Source: Chthoniobacterales bacterium (lineage in GTDB: Bacteria > Verrucomicrobiota > Verrucomicrobiae > Chthoniobacterales > UBA10450). Taken from it: a stretch of DNA of 8,046 nucleotides. Location of the stretch: contig QHBL01000286.1 in assembly GCA_003244125.1 (NCBI GenBank), positions 1 through 8,046 on the forward strand, read 5' to 3'. Positions 1-6,649 of this stretch are shown here, one piece after another. The notes beneath the pieces were generated by a model that did no database searches, was not told the DNA's origin, and saw only the letters and a list, made by a program, of their open reading frames with translations. The translations under genes and the position numbers were made by a program. Position 1 is the stretch's first letter; each line of letters starts with the position of its first letter.

Positions 1-2
1 TG

Positions 3-1880
3 AGCGACGTGCATCTCGCGTCACAACGCGAGCAAGCCGCGGGGGTGGGAGCGATTCATTTTCTCGAAAAGCCGCTGCCGCATGCCGACTTCATCACCCT
101 CGTGCAAATGCTGTTGCAAGCGCCGGAGGAAGAAAGTGGCGAGAAATTCCAAGGCACGCTGAGCGATCTGCATCTCTCTGATATTATCCAGCTCAAGTGC
201 ATGAGCGGCGCCACCTCCGCCCTCGAGTTCACCGGTCCGGCCGGAGAAAAAGCGCGCGTCTATTTTGAGAACGGCCAGGTGCGCCACGCCACCACGCCCG
301 GTCACCAGGGTGTTGAAGCATTTAACGAAATCGTGAGCTGGACTGGCGGCAAAATCTCCGAGGTCGCTGGCGCCGGCGCCCCACCGCGCACCATCGATCT
401 CGACTGGCAATTCCTCCTTATGGAAGCCGTCCGCAGAACCGACGAGACACGGGAACAGCGCGCCCGGCGCAAGAAGCTCGCGCCCTCCCAGCGGCAGAAA
501 ATTCTCGTCATCGACGACAGCCTCATGCTGCTGACCTTCGTGCAGGAGATCCTGGCCGAAGCTAACTACGATGTCATCGTCGCGGCCACGGGTGCGGAGG
601 GTTTACGGGCCGCGCGCGATCAAACACCGCATCTCATTTTGCTCGATTATCTGCTGCCTGATCTGCGTGGCGATGAGGTCAGCCGGCAGCTTCACGAGGA
701 TGAAAAGACGGCGCAGATTCCCGTGCTTTACATGTCTGGGTTCGGCGCTGATCTGGCCGAGTCGCAATCGGAATTCCCGAACGTTCTTGCCATTCTTAAC
801 AAACCATTTTCTTCGGACATGCTGTTGAAAGCGGTGGAGCAGCATTTGCCCAAGCTCGACGGCGCCACTGCCGACGACGATGCCGCCGGTGAGGATGAAT
901 CCCGTGAGACGGCAGAGTTCAACAACATCATCGGCCCTGAAGGGAACGGCAATGCGCAAGACAGTGGGCCGCTTTGGGACGAAGCTGCCGCCGTCACTTC
1001 AACGCAAACGGAATTCGTTCCCGAGACTTTTCGCGGCGCCGGTCGCCGTGTTCCCGGCATCATCAACAGCACCCAGCGCGCTGATCGCCGCGCCCCGTAC
1101 TTCGCCGGAAGCACCAGCTTTTTCCCTCTCAGCCGCGCTCTGCACGTGATCGCGCGGGAGAAGCTCACAGGCGTGCTGCGCTGTTTCTGGTCGAAAGGGC
1201 CGATCGAGCTGTTCGCGAGCGAGGGCAAGCTCATGCTCGTCACCAGCCAGGACGCGGATCTGTATTGCGGCGAGGAGCCCATCACACTCGTGAACGTGGA
1301 TCCGGCGCGGCTCGAGCAAGCTCGTGCCGTCCAGCGCGAAACCGGCGCGCCCATTTTCCTGTCGCTCATGCGCGACGATCTCATCCTGCGCGAACCGGCG
1401 CTCCAGCTCGTGGAGCATTATGGCCAGAAGCTTTTCACTCCATTGTGGTGCGCCCCAGATGTTCGTTTCTCTTTTGAGCAATTGGATAACCTTCCCAATT
1501 TCGTCCGCGAAATGCCAGGCGAGGAGAACATCGACCATTGGACGCTGGCGAACCTGCGCCTCGTTCAATACCCCGATATGGCCGAGCAGGTCGAGTGCGA
1601 CCCCAGCTGCATCCCCGCCTACACCCGCGACGGCTTCGACCGCGTGCAGAATCTCCGCCTCACCGTCGCTGAAGCGCAGTTCGCCTCCCAATTCGATGGT
1701 AACCGCTCCATTGCCCAGATCGCGCGCAATCTCCGGCTCGATCTGAAATTCGCGCGCCTCACACTATTCCGCTTCCTCGCTTTGGAAATTGTCGAGTGCT
1801 GGCCGGCGAGCGCGACGGAGAAGATCGAGCGCGGCGGTTTGTTTAAGCGACTCGGCCGCTCGATTGGCATTGGCGAGTAA
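3..1880 (+). CDS. Multi-domain response regulator (REC / PATAN-DUF4388 / REC / PATAN-like), 5' end outside window
   Basis: This is a signalling protein whose reading frame is open to the left edge, so its start and most of a first receiver domain are missing. Residues here count from the GTG at 9, which is probably internal. Residues 1-37 look like the end of a receiver domain, with the conserved lysine in FLEKPL. Residues 47-145 (FQGTLSDLHLSDIIQL onward) match the PATAN/DUF4388 domain. Residues 163-281 form a complete receiver: acidic pair D169-D170, phospho-acceptor D213 in LILLDYLLPD, S243 and K265 in NKPF. An acidic linker (about 282-340) follows. Residues 365-500 resemble a second, diverged PATAN domain, and 545-600 a small helical/winged-helix-like tail. 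No DNA-binding output domain or kinase is seen, so it probably signals through protein contacts, as PatA-type regulators do (inference). It lies 14 bp before the sugar-kinase gene and may be co-transcribed with it. Its partner kinase is not in the window. Confidence 0.88.
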   Translation, partial: SDVHLASQREQAAGVGAIHFLEKPLPHADFITLVQMLLQAPEEESGEKFQGTLSDLHLSDIIQLKCMSGATSALEFTGPAGEKARVYFENGQVRHATTPGHQGVEAFNEIVSWTGGKISEVAGAGAPPRTIDLDWQFLLMEAVRRTDETREQRARRKKLAPSQRQKILVIDDSLMLLTFVQEILAEANYDVIVAATGAEGLRAARDQTPHLILLDYLLPDLRGDEVSRQLHEDEKTAQIPVLYMSGFGADLAESQSEFPNVLAILNKPFSSDMLLKAVEQHLPKLDGATADDDAAGEDESRETAEFNNIIGPEGNGNAQDSGPLWDEAAAVTSTQTEFVPETFRGAGRRVPGIINSTQRADRRAPYFAGSTSFFPLSRALHVIAREKLTGVLRCFWSKGPIELFASEGKLMLVTSQDADLYCGEEPITLVNVDPARLEQARAVQRETGAPIFLSLMRDDLILREPALQLVEHYGQKLFTPLWCAPDVRFSFEQLDNLPNFVREMPGEENIDHWTLANLRLVQYPDMAEQVECDPSCIPAYTRDGFDRVQNLRLTVAEAQFASQFDGNRSIAQIARNLRLDLKFARLTLFRFLALEIVECWPASATEKIERGGLFKRLGRSIGIGE

Positions 1881-1894
1881 TTCCCGCCTGACGC

Positions 1895-2584
1895 GTGAAG
1901 GATCGCATCCTCGTGGTCGATATTGGCGGGTCGCACGTCAAAGTCATGACTTCTCCGTCGCGGCGGCTGAAGTTCGACTCCGGCAATCCGATGAAGCCGG
2001 CGGATTTCGTCGGTCAATTCAAAGAGGCTGTGCGCGACCTCAGCTTCGACAAAATCTCCATCGGCTTTCCCGCGCCCGTGCGAGACGGCAGGATTCTGCA
2101 CGATCCGAAACATCTCGGAAAAGGCTGGGCGCGATTTAACTTCCGTCGCGCGTTAGGTAAACCGGTGCGCGTGATCAATGACGCTGCCATGCAAGCGCTC
2201 GGCAGCCACTCCCGCGGCCGCACCCTATTTCTCGGTCTCGGCACCGGCCTCGGCTCCGCCCTGGTTTGGTTAAACAATGTTTTACCACTCGAGCTCGGCG
2301 ATTTGCCATACCAGGATCATCGCAGAATCGAGGACTGCCTCGGCAAAGCTGCCATCGACCGACTGGGGAAAGAGGCATGGCGCGACGAGGTGCGTTACGC
2401 CGTCGCGCAGCTCAAGCTCGCGTTCATCGCCGATGTCGTCATTCTCGGCGGCGGCAACGTTAAAAAGATGGATCGTCTCCCCGCAGGCGTGCAGCAGGGT
2501 GACAATCGCAACGCCTTCCTCGGCGGCCGGCGCCTGTGGGAAACCGATCGCAAGACCGACAAGCCGCGCTGGAACATTCTTTAG
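1895..2584 (+). CDS. ROK-family sugar kinase, polyphosphate-glucokinase-like
   Basis: A 229-residue actin-fold (ASKHA) kinase of the ROK family, predicted to phosphorylate glucose or a related hexose in the cytoplasm. Visible motifs are the N-terminal phosphate loop DIGGSHVK (9-16), the catalytic aspartate D96 in VINDAAMQALG, the second phosphate loop GLGTGLGSAL (114-123), the ELGD sugar-contact segment (133-136) and the adenosine-type loop ILGGGNVKK (183-191). The cysteine-rich zinc motif of most ROK glucokinases and repressors is absent (a single Cys, C148). The protein is slightly short for the family and has no N-terminal DNA-binding domain. Both points favour the polyphosphate-glucokinase branch over a ROK repressor, but donor (polyphosphate or ATP) and sugar cannot be decided here. 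The GTG start gives the DRILVVDIGG beginning expected of the family. No clear Shine-Dalgarno sequence precedes it, and the short gap to the response regulator suggests one transcript. Confidence 0.82.
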   Translation: MKDRILVVDIGGSHVKVMTSPSRRLKFDSGNPMKPADFVGQFKEAVRDLSFDKISIGFPAPVRDGRILHDPKHLGKGWARFNFRRALGKPVRVINDAAMQALGSHSRGRTLFLGLGTGLGSALVWLNNVLPLELGDLPYQDHRRIEDCLGKAAIDRLGKEAWRDEVRYAVAQLKLAFIADVVILGGGNVKKMDRLPAGVQQGDNRNAFLGGRRLWETDRKTDKPRWNIL

Positions 2585-2932
2585 CTTCCCTCTCTCTTTC
2601 GCGGAAAGCGGCGTCCGTCCTTTGCCATTCCGGGCCAAGCCGCGCCTTATCGCCATTCCGGAAACCGAGCCCGTTCCCGTCAGTTCCTGTCATTCAGAGC
2701 GGCGGGCCTTCCTTCCATTCCGAGCGAAGCGTTCCGTAACTCCGACCGAAGTGCTCCTTCCTGTCATGGAGCGAAGCATTCCTTTCTCGTTGCGAGCGAA
2801 GCGCTTCTTCCTGTCATTCCGAGCGAAGCGGAGCGAAGTCGAGGAATCTCTAACTATTTCTTAGAACGAATTGATCAGAGAAGTCTCACTCGCTCAACGT
2901 ACCTGAGCGTGGCAATTCGAAAATCACGGCTG
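2585..2932. other. Non-coding convergent spacer between the ROK kinase and CYTH genes
   Basis: This 348-bp stretch separates two convergent genes. I find no credible coding region, tRNA or strong terminator in it. Most of it (about 2626-2850) is a degenerate repeat array, listed separately. The remaining ends (2585-2625 and 2851-2932) show no clear motif beyond a weak CTTTC/GAAAG stem at 2596-2608. Confidence 0.7.
2626..2850. repeat. Degenerate array of CATTCCGAGCGAAGCG-type repeats ending in a full-length unit
   Basis: About seven or eight imperfect copies of a core like CATTCCGAGCGAAGCG are scattered over 225 bp. Recognisable copies begin near 2626, 2654, 2691, 2716, 2740, 2765, 2792 and 2815. 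The copy at 2716-2731 is a clean core. The last one (2812-2850) is the longest: TGTCATTCCGAGCGAAGCG, then a second GAGCGAAG and the tail TCGAGGAATCTC. Earlier copies lack the tail and carry substitutions such as CATTCCGGGCCAAGC and CATGGAGCGAAGC. From memory, the full unit resembles a dispersed intergenic repeat found in several environmental bacterial phyla. A 10-bp palindrome, GAAGCGCTTC, lies at 2798-2807. The array sits at a convergent gene end, a typical place for such repeats; any role is unknown. Confidence 0.72.
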
Positions 2933-3388
2933 CTACTCCCGCGCCAGCCGCACATTGCTGTAGCGCCATTCGCCTGTCACTTCTCGCCCGAACCAATCCG
3001 GCGCCTGAAACCGTCTGCAATCACGCACGTTCCGGAATTCAACCTCCGCGACGACGAGCCCGCGATTTTCGCCGGAATAAACATCGATCTCCACGAGATG
3101 TTTTCGCCATGGAACTCTGTAGCGCGTTTTGTAGAGCCGAAAGCCTGCTGTCGCGGGCCAAAGCTGAGCGAACTGCACCCGCGTCAATCCTACCTCAATC
3201 TCGTCTCGCTCGAACCCGCGGCCGCGCTTCAAGGTCAGCGAGTAACGTCGTCCTCCTTTGCGCAAGCGAACTTGAGTTCCGTCGCGCCCAGCGACGAGGT
3301 AACCTTGTGCGATCACCTCTTTTCGCAAATGTCCAAGGTTCGGCGGCAGTTGTTTCAGCAAAAACTTGCGCTCAATCTCTCTTGCCAC
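2933..3388 (-). CDS. CYTH-domain (triphosphate tunnel metalloenzyme) protein
   Basis: A 151-residue stand-alone CYTH protein. The N-terminal signature EIERK (ExExK, residues 4-8) is followed by the alternating charged strands that line the triphosphate tunnel: RLRK (41-44), TLKRG (52-56), EIEV (63-66), KTRYRV (87-92), EIDVYSG (100-106) and VVAEVEF (112-118). It ends with the family's GREVTGEWRYSN segment (134-145). Short bacterial members are mostly inorganic triphosphatases needing a divalent metal; some relatives are class IV adenylate cyclases or thiamine triphosphatases. Triphosphatase is the likeliest role, but the substrate is inferred. The start is effectively fixed: GTG at 3388 is preceded in frame by GCA, CGC, TAT and then a stop (TAG). 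No Shine-Dalgarno sequence is visible. It is divergent from the SET gene across 25 bp. Confidence 0.87.
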   Translation of the reverse strand: MAREIERKFLLKQLPPNLGHLRKEVIAQGYLVAGRDGTQVRLRKGGRRYSLTLKRGRGFERDEIEVGLTRVQFAQLWPATAGFRLYKTRYRVPWRKHLVEIDVYSGENRGLVVAEVEFRNVRDCRRFQAPDWFGREVTGEWRYSNVRLARE

Positions 3389-3413
3389 TGCGCGATACTA
3401 GAATCTCCAAACC

Positions 3414-3929
3414 ATGCCCGCAGCTAATCTCTCATGGCGCTCTCCTGGAACTGAGGTGCGACAAAGCCCGATCCACGGCCGCGGCCTCTTCGCCATCGGT
3501 GACTTTGCCAAAGACGAGATCGTGATGGCCAAAGGCGGGCACATCGTCACTCGCTCAGAGCTTCCCGAAATTAACGCTCAGCTCGGGCCCGTTGAGATTC
3601 AGATTGGCGACGACCTTTTCATTACTCCAGTCACCCCAGAAGAACGCGAAGGTTCGATGCTCTATACCAATCACTCCTGCGACGCCAACCTCGGGCTGCG
3701 CGGCAACATTATCTTCGTCGCGCTCCGCCCCATCCGTGCCGGCGAGGAGCTGACGCATGATTGGTGCGCGACTGACGACGACAGCTATTCAGTCGAGTGT
3801 AAGTGCGGCGCGGCTGACTGCCGCAAGCTGCTCACCGGCAAAGATTGGCAGAAACCGGAGCTACAAGGAAAGTATGCGGGTTACTTCTCCTGGTACCTCG
3901 AGCAGAAAATCGCCGCGACGCAATCCTAG
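3414..3929 (+). CDS. Small SET-domain protein lysine methyltransferase with post-SET zinc motif
   Basis: A 171-residue SAM-dependent methyltransferase of the SET fold, the class that methylates lysine side chains. The order is canonical: HGRGLF (21-26) near the N-terminus, NHSCDAN (86-92, cofactor/knot motif), then ELTHDW (112-117), where the usual catalytic-region tyrosine of the ELTxDY motif is replaced by tryptophan W117. A post-SET cluster C129-x-C131-x4-C136 can bind one zinc together with C89 of NHSC, as in eukaryotic post-SET enzymes. There is no signal peptide or membrane segment. Bacterial SET proteins are sporadic; targets are mostly unknown and could be a ribosomal or nucleoid protein (inference). 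The gene starts at ATG 3414, 26 bp from the divergent CYTH start. Its stop codon overlaps that of ahcY by 4 bp in the convergent direction, beside the genes that make SAM and remove SAH. Confidence 0.88.
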   Translation: MPAANLSWRSPGTEVRQSPIHGRGLFAIGDFAKDEIVMAKGGHIVTRSELPEINAQLGPVEIQIGDDLFITPVTPEEREGSMLYTNHSCDANLGLRGNIIFVALRPIRAGEELTHDWCATDDDSYSVECKCGAADCRKLLTGKDWQKPELQGKYAGYFSWYLEQKIAATQS

Positions 3930-5359
3930 TAGCGATAATGGTCTGACTTGTAAGGCCCTTCTACTGGAACTCCGAGGTAATCAGCCTGCGGCTTCGTCAG
4001 TGTCGTTAGCTTCACCCCGATCTTCTCGAGATGGAGCCGAGCCACTTCTTCATCGAGCTTCTTCGAAAGCACATAAACCCCGGCCTTGTAGTTGTCCCTG
4101 TTCTCCCAAAGATCGAGCTGCGCCAGGACCTGGTTCGAAAATGAGTTCGACATCACGAAGCTGGGATGACCCGTAGCACAGCCGAGGTTCACCAGCCGTC
4201 CTTCGGCCAGTAGAAATATCTCGTTCCCATCAGGAAAGGCATACTTATCGACCTGCGGCTTGATGTTCGTTCGTTTTACCCCGTTGGTTTCGTTCAACCG
4301 ATCTACCTGAATCTCATTGTCGAAGTGTCCGATGTTAGCAACAACCGCCTGGTCCTTCATCTTCGACATATGCTCGAACGTGATCACGTCCACGTTACCC
4401 GTCGTCGTCGCGTAGATATCGCCGCGCCCCAGGGTTTCTTCGATGGTGGTGACTTCATAGCCTTCCATCGCAGCTTGCAGCGCGTTGATTGGATCGATTT
4501 CAGTGATAACTACTCGCGCACCCTGCCCCCGAAGCGATTGGGCGCAGCCCTTGCCGACATCGCCGTAGCCACAGACTACCGCCACCTTGCCCGCGATCAT
4601 GACATCGAGCGCGCGGTTCAAACCATCAACTAAGGAGTGGCGGCATCCATACAAGTTGTCGAACTTCGACTTGGTGACTGAGTCATTGACGTTAATAGCG
4701 GGAACGAGCAGCCGTCCTTCCTGGAACATCTTGTAGAGACGGTGAACGCCAGTCGTCGTCTCCTCGGAAACACCGCGCCAATCCTTCACCAGCTCATGCC
4801 AGCGGTAAGGATTCTCGCGCTGGACCTCGAGTAGCAGGTCCTTGATTACCTGCTCTTCCTTGTTGGCCGAGGGAGATTTGGCCCAGTCGCTGCCTTCTTC
4901 CAGTTCGTAGCCTTTGTGTATCAGGAGCGTCGCGTCGCCGCCATCATCAATGATCAGCTGCGGGCCTCTACCGTCCGCATGTGAAATGGCCTGGTAAGTG
5001 CACCACCAGTATTCCTCGAGGGTTTCCTCTTTCCAGGCAAACACCGGCACGCCAGCTTTAGCGATCGACGCAGCGGCATGATCCTGGGTGGAAAAAATAT
5101 TGCAGCTAGCCCAGCGCACCGTCGCGCCAAGCTCGACCAGCGTCTCGATCAGGACCGCCGTCTGGATCGTCATGTGAAGCGAGCCGGTGACGCGCACACC
5201 TTGCAATGGCCTGCCGGGCGCATACTTCTCACGGATGGCCATCAAACCAGGCATCTCCTTCTCCGCAATAGTGATTTCCTTGCGGCCCCAGTCTGCTAGC
5301 GAGATGTTAGCTACTTTGTAGTCCTGGCTGGTTTTGGCTTCTTTAACGGTAGTATTCAT
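3926..5359 (-). CDS. ahcY: Adenosylhomocysteinase (S-adenosylhomocysteine hydrolase)
   Basis: This NAD-dependent cytoplasmic enzyme reversibly hydrolyses S-adenosylhomocysteine to adenosine and homocysteine, relieving product inhibition of methyltransferases. The 477-residue protein has full family length. The substrate-domain segment [14 protein letters not shown] lies at 84-97, the NAD-binding loop GYGDVGKG at 264-271, [14 protein letters not shown] at 391-404 and the conserved C-terminal KSDHYRY at 471-477. A segment around 150-200 ([18 protein letters not shown]) corresponds to the insertion of the longer plant/bacterial type. I chose ATG 5359 because family homology begins soon after it and because it overlaps the metK stop as ATGA. 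A further 16 in-frame codons upstream lie inside metK and look spurious. It is the downstream gene of a metK-ahcY operon, probably translationally coupled. Its stop overlaps the SET gene's stop, leaving no room for a terminator between the two genes. Confidence 0.97.
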   Translation of the reverse strand: MNTTVKEAKTSQDYKVANISLADWGRKEITIAEKEMPGLMAIREKYAPGRPLQGVRVTGSLHMTIQTAVLIETLVELGATVRWASCNIFSTQDHAAASIAKAGVPVFAWKEETLEEYWWCTYQAISHADGRGPQLIIDDGGDATLLIHKGYELEEGSDWAKSPSANKEEQVIKDLLLEVQRENPYRWHELVKDWRGVSEETTTGVHRLYKMFQEGRLLVPAINVNDSVTKSKFDNLYGCRHSLVDGLNRALDVMIAGKVAVVCGYGDVGKGCAQSLRGQGARVVITEIDPINALQAAMEGYEVTTIEETLGRGDIYATTTGNVDVITFEHMSKMKDQAVVANIGHFDNEIQVDRLNETNGVKRTNIKPQVDKYAFPDGNEIFLLAEGRLVNLGCATGHPSFVMSNSFSNQVLAQLDLWENRDNYKAGVYVLSKKLDEEVARLHLEKIGVKLTTLTKPQADYLGVPVEGPYKSDHYRY

Positions 5360-6558
5360 GATTTTGCTGCTTTCTTTAGCTCGCCTGCCTTGTCGGTCTT
5401 CTCCCACGTAATGTCGGGATCATCTTTACCAAAGTGGCCGTAGTTAGTTGTCTTGCGGTAGATCGGCCGAAGTAGATTGAGTTGTCTGATGATGTCGGCT
5501 GGTTTGAAGGAGAAGACGGTGTTAACAGCTCGCTCGATTGCTTCTTCGGGAACGGTGTTCGTTTCGAAGGTATTGATGTTGACGCAGACCGGATCAGGAA
5601 ACCCGATGGCGTAGGCGAACTGGATTTCGCATCGTTTAGCCAGGCCCGAAGCTACTACGTTCTTAGCTACCCAGCGGCCCATGTAAGCCGCGCTCCGATC
5701 TACTTTGCTCGGATCTTTGCCGGAAAAAGCGCCGCCGCCGTGCCGACCCCAACCGCCATAGCTGTCGACGATAATCTTGCGCCCGGTGAGACCGGTATCG
5801 CCTTCGGGGCCACCAGTGACAAAGCTGCCTGTCGGGTTGATCAAAAACTGCGTCTCGTTAGTCAGCATCTCCGCGGGCAGAACTTTGCGAATGACTTCTT
5901 CAATGATAAAGCTGCGAATCTCAGATTGTTTGACGTCGCGCGTGTGCTGGGTGGAAACGACCACGTTGGAAATGCCGACGGGTTTGCCGCCCTCGTAAAT
6001 GACCGAGACCTGCGACTTCGCGTCCGGCCGCAGCCAGCCGGCTTTGCCGCTCTTGCGAATGCGAGTCAGCTCGCGCCCGAGGCGATGCGCGAACATGATC
6101 GGCGCCGGCATGAGCTCGGGCGTCTCATCGCAAGAGAAGCCGAACATCAATCCCTGGTCGCCCGCGCCTTGCTCAGCGTGGCCTTTGCCTTCCGCATCGC
6201 GCGCATCCACGCCCTGCGCGATATCGAGGCTCTGGCGGGTGATGATGTTTTGGATGCCGATTTTGTCGGCGTGGAAAACGTCGTCATCATTGACGTAGCC
6301 GATCTCGCGCACGGCGTTGCGCACGATCTCGTCGATCGGCACGACCGATTCGAGCGCGATGCCGTCGGCCAAATTGGGGATGGTAATTTCGCCGCCGACG
6401 ATGACGGTGTGGCTCTTGGCGAAGGTCTCACAGGCCACGCGGCTTGTCCGGTCCTGCTCGAGGCAGGCGTCGAGGACCGCGTCGGAGATGGTGTCGCAGA
6501 CTTTGTCGGGATGACCTTCCCCGACGGACTCCGAAGCGAAGATGAAACGGCGTAACAT
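5356..6558 (-). CDS. metK: S-adenosylmethionine synthetase (methionine adenosyltransferase)
   Basis: MetK makes S-adenosylmethionine from methionine and ATP, releasing phosphate and pyrophosphate, in the cytoplasm. The 400-residue protein is the usual size. It shows [13 protein letters not shown] near the N-terminus (7-19), the GAGDQG signature (131-136), the GGGAFSGKD signature (274-282) and [15 protein letters not shown] near the C-terminus (372-386). ATG 6558 gives the family-typical [11 protein letters not shown] start. The frame stays open upstream to 6780, but that extension is serine-rich, unlike MetK, and runs through the intergenic region into the divergent regulator. No Shine-Dalgarno sequence precedes the ATG; a heptad repeat lies immediately upstream. 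It is first in the metK-ahcY operon. The leader is too short to hold a large riboswitch, which fits control by the divergent ArsR-like protein instead (inference). Confidence 0.97.
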   Translation of the reverse strand: MLRRFIFASESVGEGHPDKVCDTISDAVLDACLEQDRTSRVACETFAKSHTVIVGGEITIPNLADGIALESVVPIDEIVRNAVREIGYVNDDDVFHADKIGIQNIITRQSLDIAQGVDARDAEGKGHAEQGAGDQGLMFGFSCDETPELMPAPIMFAHRLGRELTRIRKSGKAGWLRPDAKSQVSVIYEGGKPVGISNVVVSTQHTRDVKQSEIRSFIIEEVIRKVLPAEMLTNETQFLINPTGSFVTGGPEGDTGLTGRKIIVDSYGGWGRHGGGAFSGKDPSKVDRSAAYMGRWVAKNVVASGLAKRCEIQFAYAIGFPDPVCVNINTFETNTVPEEAIERAVNTVFSFKPADIIRQLNLLRPIYRKTTNYGHFGKDDPDITWEKTDKAGELKKAAKS

Positions 6559-6564
6559 CAGGGA

Positions 6565-6594
6565 AGTGACGAGTGATGAGTAATGAGTGACGAG
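6565..6594. repeat. Tandem heptad repeat in the metK leader
   Basis: Four consecutive 7-bp units on the plus strand read AGTGACG, AGTGATG, AGTAATG and AGTGACG, followed by a partial AG; the first and last units are identical. The array begins 6 bp upstream of the metK start codon. In the metK transcript it would read as CACT/TACT-rich units, in the place where a Shine-Dalgarno sequence would be expected. Function is unknown. It could affect translation initiation, or be a neutral slippage product. Confidence 0.7.
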
Positions 6595-6608
6595 CCCGGA
6601 TGGACGTA

Positions 6609-6638
6609 TTGACGCATCATGATATGTAGATGTATCGT
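6609..6638 (+). promoter_or_regulatory. Candidate sigma-70-type promoter for the ArsR/methyltransferase gene
   Basis: TTGACG at 6609-6614 matches five of six bases of the -35 consensus. TATCGT at 6633-6638 matches four of six of the -10 consensus, with an 18-bp spacer. Transcription would begin near 6645, only about five bases before the ATG at 6650, so the message would be almost leaderless. This agrees with the absence of a good Shine-Dalgarno sequence. Promoter calling by eye in GC-rich DNA is weak evidence. Confidence 0.3.
6611..6636. promoter_or_regulatory. Candidate operator: imperfect 26-bp dyad between metK and the ArsR-like gene
   Basis: An imperfect inverted repeat is centred at 6623/6624, with a perfect inner ATAT (6622-6625), CATC (6615-6618) pairing with GATG (6629-6632), and outer GA (6611-6612) pairing with TC (6635-6636). 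Eight of the thirteen base pairs of the dyad match. It lies in the divergent intergenic region and overlaps the spacer of the candidate plus-strand promoter, where a dimeric winged-helix repressor would be expected to bind. Linking it to the ArsR-like protein is inference. Confidence 0.32.
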
Positions 6639-6649
6639 GTAGCGGTAGA

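Noticed and set aside
2596..2608. A terminator hairpin after the ROK kinase gene (CTTTC/GAAAG)
   Set aside because: The stem is only 5 bp with two G-C pairs at most, and no T-run follows. It is too weak to call.
2626..2850. A CRISPR array
   Set aside because: The repeats are degenerate, the spacing is irregular and too short for spacers, and there are no cas genes. It fits a dispersed intergenic repeat instead.
2909..3427. A 172-codon plus-strand frame opposite the CYTH gene
   Set aside because: It is antisense to a gene with a complete CYTH motif series and has no domain of its own that I recognise.
5360..5407. A 16-codon N-terminal extension of ahcY
   Set aside because: It lies entirely inside the end of metK. 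The internal ATG at 5359 overlaps the metK stop as ATGA and fits the family better.
5482..6555. A 357-codon open frame on the plus strand opposite metK
   Set aside because: It lies antisense to metK, which has full family signatures. Its composition is what the opposite strand of a GC-rich gene produces, and it has no recognisable motif.
6559..6649. A SAM or SAH riboswitch upstream of metK
   Set aside because: The divergent start codons are only 91 bp apart, the space holds a heptad repeat and promoter-like elements, and I see no paired architecture resembling a known SAM or SAH aptamer.
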